64,000 nt of DNA from Sweltsa coloradensis. Taxonomy: Eukaryota; Arthropoda; Insecta; Plecoptera; Chloroperlidae. The stretch is taken from NCBI GenBank assembly GCA_024449915.1, contig JAMZAV010000299.1, positions 248,001 through 312,000 of the forward strand. The letters run 5' to 3'. Position 1 is the stretch's first letter. Each line of letters opens with the position of its first letter. Shown in pieces: positions 58,308 to 64,000 of the stretch. Both the position numbers and the translations under genes were made by a program. A model generated the notes under the pieces. That model saw only the letters and a list, made by a program, of their open reading frames with translations. It was not told where the DNA came from and searched no databases.

Positions 58308-59576
58308 TTGATTATTTTGGAGAAGACATCCACTTGTTGGCCAGTGGTGGGTGCGGGTTACAGGGGTGCATCTCTGAATTTTTCAATAGTTTTTATTTAT
58401 TCGATGCCAATTAATCGTTGAACGAAATCTATTTCATACTTTGATTCGTGTAAGGAATTGAAAATATAATTCATCCACACTTTCATTTTATTGTTTGTTC
58501 CGGAAATAATTTTTTGACTTTTCCGAAAAAGGAACTAAAAATGACCCCAAATTGCCCGTTTTGGTTAAAACTAATACATCTGGGGGGGGGGGGTATCTAC
58601 AGTCGTTGGTCTTCTAAGAGTTCACGAACGAACGAAGAATGAACGATTCTTCTTTTGGCCCTGCTACAAGTGTAGATCAAGTCCATACTTTTATACTTTT
58701 CGACTGTAACAACTTTGTGTGACAACCATCATAACGGATTAGAACGTGCCATTTTCTTTTTAATTGGTTTTGCTTCTTTTTTCTACTTCGTTTTTTGATG
58801 TGATGCTAATTTTAGAAGCGCGATCATTATGTCTGCATATCGGAGCCGTTTATTGAACATCGAGTTGAACATAGATTCGTTAATTGATGCAAACTGAAAA
58901 CGCTAGTGTCAGACATAGACTTTTGGAAATAAATTTAAGTAATAATAATAGTTTTTTTCTCTATACACGAGTATCAATAAACTCATATCTTGGCCCCTGA
59001 ACTCAGCTTGACCAGTGACCCCCCCCCCCCCCCAGACGGGGGGCCCTTAAGTCTTGCGGGGGCGACTTTGGTTACCGCTACGCCACTGTTTAAACCTTAA
59101 TAACGGATAATTAATAGTTTTTAATACATATATTAATTAATTATGGATACGCCTAAATGGGCATCCTACCATAGCAGATTTTCAAGATTTATCGCGAATC
59201 AGGCAGAAAATGCTAGCACATTTTGGTGTATATGGCCTTTTTGACGGATTCAAAACACTTTTTTTTAACTAATTTCTCTAGAATCGAGATAATAATATTG
59301 AAAAGTGCTACGACAGGTGCCTTTCTATTTCATTCATCTAATTTGTGAAGCCTCATATTCATACATAAAATATGACTGACAAAATAATATATCAATTAAT
59401 TACATAAAAATAAATTAAATTCCAAACGCTTCGGAAAACTATTTGTTTTTATTTCATACGCATCCCTTTTTTTTAAATACGCATCCCTTAAAATGGAAAC
59501 CTAGTTTTCGGTAACGCAGGGAATAAAATTCTCTTTTTTATGTAATTCAGTGTGATATTTTCTTTAAGCTAGTTAA
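58308..59576. other. Unannotated stretch with hAT-like end remnant
   Basis: A right end of CAGTGGCG type (GGTTACCGCTACGCCACTG) ends at 59088, with a C run near 59020. The left partner is not found. Otherwise AT-rich. Confidence 0.4.
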
Positions 59577-60217
59577 GGCTATTGTCTCGTCCTCTAAAAC
59601 TATATTTTAAAATTAAAGGAAGATGACGGCAATCTTATCTAAATGAGTGAGGGTCTTGAAGATAACAAAAACATATATTTTGTATTTTTTGGGGGCGGGA
59701 CGATACGTACCTGTTAGCCATAATATGCGAATTTTTGAACAAAAGTGGGAACACTGGGCTAGGTGTTAATTTTGAGCGACGATTTTTTTGAATATTGTTA
59801 CTTCACATCATTGCCTTCCACCTCCTTATAAGGAAAAACAATTTTTGAAATACCGTTCGATATACGATTTTGTTGTCAGGGTACAAATAAGAGTTTTGTA
59901 CCTGCGGACGAAAAAAATAGAACATTGAACGATATTTCACAAAATTGTTTTTCCTTATAAGGAGGTGGAAGGCAACGATTTTTAGAAACAATATAAAAAA
60001 ATCGTCGCTCTAAATTAAGTATAACACCTTGCTCAGTGTTCCAACTTTTGTCCAAAAATTTGCATATAATGACTGACAGAGACGTAACATTCTGCCCAAA
60101 ATATAACAAAATATATTTTCCTTAGGCCTATATGATTAAGACCCGCACTCATCTAGATAAGATTGCAGTCATCTTTCTTTAATTTTAAAATATAGTTTAG
60201 AGGACGATGCAACAGCC
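59577..60217. mobile_element. 641-bp palindromic element flanked by TTAA
   Basis: The left end is GGCTATTGTCTCGTCCTCTA and the right end in reverse is GGCTGTTGCATCGTCCTCTA. The arms pair over nearly the whole element (for example CCACCTCCTTATAAGGAAAA against its complement). TTAA lies directly at both borders (59573-59576 and 60218-60221). TTAA targets are typical of piggyBac and a few other superfamilies; the ends do not show a classic piggyBac CCC start, so the superfamily is open. Confidence 0.85.
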
Positions 60218-60221
60218 TTAA

Positions 60222-60497
60222 ATAATAATATAATGGCATAATTATTTTTCGGGTTTATCAGTGTACTTTTATTATTTCAACCAACGTTTCCAGTTTAATT
60301 TTAAAGAGAAATTTAAAATAATCAAAGAAAAATCAAGCAAAATCAACAAATTATATCAAAACAAGTACTGCCACTGGCAACAAGCTTTAGGTATACATTC
60401 TCACACATTTGTCAAAAGAGGTATAATTTTACTAAAATGTAGTACAGGTATCCTTAATTGCATCAACATGAATCATATGTCTACAACAATCTATAAT
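60222..60497. other. AT-rich spacer
   Basis: The open frame at 60261-60500 is Lys/Asn-rich from AT bias. Confidence 0.4.
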
Positions 60498-60780
60498 TAA
60501 ACGAGGGAGTGAAGCGACTGAGTGTCTCCATTCAACTCAAACCCGGCGCTCATTCTGTGAGTCTGTGTGCGTGCGTGTGTGTACGTCGAAAATCAGCCGA
60601 ATCGCTGAACAGATTGAGCTGAAATTTTAGACAGGCATCCGGTACAAGTTAACTGAGAACTGTTAACAAAATCAGCTAGGTTCGTTGCGATTTAAACTAC
60701 AAGAAGTAACAAATGAAAAATAGGCTGCTTATGTGAAGGACCTATTTTAAAAACAATTGTTGTTTTGAAAAAAATATTTT
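60498..60780 (-). repeat. Modular repeat, family D, copy 2
   Basis: AAACGAGGGAGTGAAGCGAC, ATTCAACTCAAACCCGGC, GAACAGATTGAGCTGAAATT and GACAGGCATCCGGTAC match 37838-38182 in the same order. Confidence 0.75.
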
Positions 60781-61089
60781 TGGTTTGTTAATTGCCGGCC
60801 GTGAAAATGCAGTGCCCAAGGTGTATCGAATCTTGCACGATCAAGGTACCCCCACATTCCGCTCGGATATTGAGCAAACCTTGCAATCTTAACACGTTTT
60901 TCTTACTGGCTATGTTTTCTATAGTATTGTCACAGATGATAGACTATACACTGCGTTATATGCATTTCAAAACATGTTTAATAATTTTTAAAATACAATC
61001 CAGAAATAACAAAATCTTTCCCGACCAGGGGATTGGACCAAGGTATCCCAGTCCCACACATTTCGGGTATAAGGGCGTCTTAGCCAAAA
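60781..61089. other. Unannotated stretch
   Basis: An open frame (60792-61283) extends through it into a minisatellite; no domain is visible. Confidence 0.35.
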
Positions 61090-61127
61090 CTAGACTAGAA
61101 AACGCCAAAGTCGTTGTTGGACGAGTT
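61090..61127 (+). repeat. Modular-repeat 5' end fragment
   Basis: ACTAGAAAACGCCAAAGTCG then TTGTTGGACGAG matches the family 5' end and the arms of 38183-38394. A minisatellite starts immediately after it. Confidence 0.7.
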
Positions 61128-61207
61128 GGTCTTGTGTGGCTCGTTGGTCTTGTGTGGCTCGTTGGTCTTGTGTGGGTCGTCGGTATTGTGTGGCTCGTTG
61201 GTCTTCT
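61128..61207. repeat. 18-bp minisatellite, about 4.5 copies
   Basis: The unit is TTGGTCTTGTGTGGCTCG, with one variant copy. Confidence 0.93.
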
Positions 61208-61213
61208 TGTTAG

Positions 61214-61262
61214 CGTATCTGCTTCCAATGCAGAAGGTCCAGGGTTCGATACCCGTCAAAAT
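61214..61262 (+). repeat. tRNA-derived fragment (Trp-like anticodon arm)
   Basis: TCTGC-TTCCAAT-GCAGA is a perfect anticodon arm with CCA (Trp) in the loop. Then come AGGTC and GGGTTCGATACCCG (B box and T arm). The D arm and acceptor do not close, so it is a pseudogene or SINE head. Confidence 0.45.
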
Positions 61263-62767
61263 CAGAAGTTTTTTAACTTCTGATTTGGACTTAAGTCATC
61301 AGTTCTTGTCTTAGGAGTTTGTAAACGGTGACTTGGAGCCGTCCTAGCACTAGCAACGAAGCACATAATAAATTCAGAGTTGTTCTGAATCGGCCTTGTT
61401 GATTCTGGCGTGGATCCGCGGGTGTTCGCACTGTCCATACCACTGATTGCTATATTTCCTATTACAAATATCGATCTTTGGTTGGTTATCGCTCACTCGT
61501 CGATTGCGTCGGGGCCTACAGGTTGGCTTGGTCGCTTTGATTTACTGTCCCCCACTGAAAATCAGTTATATAACTGAGTGGGTAGCCTCTAAATACAATT
61601 TTTTTTTATTTTTTTTATTCATATGTTTATTACCCGGGAACATTTGCATTCAAGTTTGATAACTATATTGATATAAATAATACGCTTTTTAAGTTTAGTT
61701 GGTATAAGGGCGCGTCAACTGTAAGACCATATATGATGATAGGCTATGTTTATATTGAAAGTAAAGGTGAAATTGAAAGTAGACCTACGAAAGCCTACGA
61801 CAAGTTTTAAAGTATAGACCTATCTAAAATATTACAATCGTATTTATATTTAAAAATATATTTTGACATTTATTTATTTCTCATAAAATAAGCTTTAGGC
61901 TCAATTTGATATTAGGTAGTCTGGGTGATTTTAAATTAATTAATTTTTAATTTTATTAACAATAAAGTCAGAGAGAAGCTCACCTTGGAGCCATCGAATT
62001 TTGAACTTCTCGTACCCGAAATAGAAATAGTGCCAATTTCCACGTTAGTTTCACTTTTTGCACTTAATTTGCCATTAGGCCTAGGCCCTTTACTCCACTA
62101 TTTTTGTATTCTTTTTCTACGCCTTATAATATTCTAATACTACTCAAATTTTATACTTTCAAATCCCGAAATATACACGAAATAATATGTATCGCGGATC
62201 ACTTCTCGTGTCTTATATTTAATTTCACGCTCGTAGTTTCGATCAACTGTGTGTATAATCATATTCGATGCCTCAAGCGAAAACGACAGAAGTGTAAATG
62301 ATCAGAAAAAATACAATTTCGTTTCTACTAATAAATTAATACAACTAAGGAACCCCGAAATACTAATTCACTATGCTTAATCTTGCTGTCTTACAGGACC
62401 ACTAGTATTATTACTAGACCGCATTATTATTCGATGCAATTCAGTGTTAACGTTCTTCCACTGTGGCTTAACTTAAGACAAAATTACATATTCGCATATA
62501 TATTTTTTACTACCAAGGAGAGACGTCTCATGAACACTCGTTTTGTACTTCTTCCAAAAATTCGTATTTAAAAAAATAAATAATGGGAACCTTAGGTAAT
62601 GTTTGTTAATTTACCCTGTTTTCACAAGTTTCCATTACACAAAAAACTAGTGCACGTTTTGTCCTTTTTAGGCTATTTTACGCTGTAAACGACGAATGCA
62701 CGTGTGAGATCAAATTACATAGTCTTATAACATTTATGCTTCCGGTCCTGTGGGTACTAAGTTTTAA
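61263..62767. other. Unannotated stretch
   Basis: A reversed modular-repeat end (CGCTCACTCGTCGATTGCG) lies near 61488 and CCGGGAACATTTGCATTC near 61634. The rest is AT-rich and without supported genes. Confidence 0.4.
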
Positions 62768-63511
62768 AACTAGGAAGCTTCGCAAACGCTTTTTAAGACG
62801 CGTTGATGGATGACCATTTTAATTATAAAATTTTAATATTAATTTAAAATAATAAAAACATATTAACACGGCCATACAAAGCAATCATTAGGTCTGTTGG
62901 ATCTTTGATTGTTATAACAAGGCTGTGGGTAAGGTATAAAATTCATGTGAAGTTTTCATACAAGGCTGTGAGAAAGATCTAAATCTATTTTCGTGCTATT
63001 TGGCGGATTCTGACCAAAACGGGTGGGGCTACAACGTTTATATTTCACATGGACATTAATGTAAGGGTGATGTATTGACTTTTGAAAGAAAAAGATGAAA
63101 AAGTTAGCCAGAATCTATAGAAATAAAGGTTTTAATATTTAACCACCTCAAAAAACTCAAAATAAAAACCTTATTTCTAAAGATTCTGGCTAACTTTTCA
63201 ACTTTTTCTTCCAAACGTCAATACATCACCATTACCTTAATGTGCATGTGAAATATAAACGTTGTATCCCACCCGTTTGGTCAGAATCGGCCCAAATGTC
63301 ACGAAAATATCGCACTAAAACCGAAAAAAATCGTAAAAGTACGATATTCTGAGAAATATTTCTTCGATTCCGTATCCATATCCGGATCCGATTCCAATGC
63401 CGTATTCGGGTAGAGAGCGAACAAACAGACAGAAAAAAAACAAAAAAAAACACACGAGCTAAATTTTTGGGGGGTCGGTGAAATTGAAGTCTTCGCTTCG
63501 CTCATCCAAAA
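62768..63511 (+). repeat. Modular repeat, family A, copy 3, with internal inverted duplication
   Basis: The 5' end is AACTAGGAAGCTTCGCAAAC then GTTGATGGATGACC. The 3' end is CTTCGCTTCGCTCATCCAA. The segment at about 62985-63125 (AAACGGGTGGGGCTACAACG, AAAAAGTTAGCCAGAATC) is the reverse complement of 63175-63300 (GATTCTGGCTAACTTTTC, CCACCCGTTTGGTCAGAAT). Copies 1 and 2 have only the forward segment. Confidence 0.85.
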
Positions 63512-63544
63512 ATCGATAATAATAAACACTTGCTCATGGGAACG

Positions 63545-63705
63545 AACAAGGTTTTCGTGCGGGCGTTAGGAGACAGGGCCTAAGAAGACTTTTAGTCTTC
63601 TTAGCCCCGCTTCGCAACGTGTAGCACAACCGTCGGTCACAGGGGCTTAGAAGCCAAAAAAAGGTCCGGGGGCTTAGGAGACAGGGGCTTAGAAGCGGAC
63701 ACCGT
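63545..63705 (-). repeat. Module F, reversed, joined to family B
   Basis: GTGCGGGCGTTAGGAGACAG, ACTTTTAGTCTTCTTAGC, CGTGTAGCACAACCGTCGG and CAGGGGCTTAGAAGC. It is followed directly by the GTAAAATTAAGG of family B. Confidence 0.78.
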
Positions 63706-64000
63706 AAAATTAAGGTTCTTTAAAAAAAAATCATTACAAACAGATAGAGCAACAGATAGTAGTTGTTATAAATCGAAAAAAAATTAGAAAAATGCGTAAA
63801 ATTGCGATTATCATGAGAAATAATTTTTCGATTGCGCTCAAATTTCACACGAATATATTATTAATTCATAAAATTTAGGTTCTGTGAAAAAAATCATCAC
63901 AATCGGATAAAGCATGTGGGTGCTATAAGTCGATTTTTTTTAATCCTAAAAAATGTTAAAATTGCGATTTTTAGGAGAAATAATTTTTCAATTGAGCTCA
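63703..64000 (+). repeat. Modular repeat, family B, cut by the window end
   Basis: It enters at GTAAAATTAAGGTTCT, the internal unit boundary, and continues with TTCGATTGCGCTCAAATTTC and ATAAAGCATGTGGG to the end of the window. The 5' end is replaced by module F. Confidence 0.8.

Overview
This window is AT-rich eukaryotic DNA from an animal genome, most likely an aquatic invertebrate; I cannot name the phylum. The evidence is a decayed LINE reverse-transcriptase tail, two decayed hAT transposases, tRNA-derived and 5S rRNA-derived SINEs with Pol III box motifs, long microsatellites and minisatellites, and no prokaryote-like gene packing. No intact protein-coding gene can be supported. A few short stretches look like single host exons: 9509-9889 on the minus strand, 34162-34334 and 47976-48125 on the plus strand, and more weakly 25000-25171. 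Most of the other open frames lie inside repeats.

Layout: 0-5 kb holds a reversed modular repeat (family B), a palindromic element (family C), a diverged tandem block, a tRNA-SINE and a family A repeat. 5-13 kb has several fragments whose ends begin CAGTGGCG, SINE pieces and a candidate membrane-protein exon. 13.2-14.7 kb is a nested pair: a hAT-type element with a perfect 8-bp target duplication sits inside an older inverted-repeat element. 15.5-18.2 kb has a 56-bp insertion between 14-bp repeats, a small hAT-like element, a SINE, a family B copy and a minisatellite. 20.2-21.4 kb is a satellite of about 60 bp. 22.5-24 kb carries the 5S-derived SINE. 27.0-29.9 kb is a 50-bp satellite with suspicious homopolymer-like noise. 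30-34 kb has three minisatellites or simple arrays. 36-38.4 kb has a family A copy, a LINE remnant and another modular-repeat variant. 39.3-40.35 kb is an inverted array of three tRNA-Asn-like units between ATT microsatellites. 41.2-43.2 kb is a broken coding region. 43.3-44.1 kb is a second hAT element. 44.2-47.9 kb holds three palindromic elements, two of which share a hammerhead-like motif. 50.5-64 kb is dominated by copies of the modular repeats, including one split by a 3.1-kb foldback element, plus a 641-bp TTAA-flanked palindrome.

The parts relate as mobile elements rather than as a pathway. At least four cases of one element inserted in another can be read directly. The two most unusual signals are the palindromic element at 46.4-47.0 kb, whose two arms each carry a TATA box and a hammerhead-like motif pointing outward, and the modular repeat superfamily, in which one pair of end sequences encloses different core modules.
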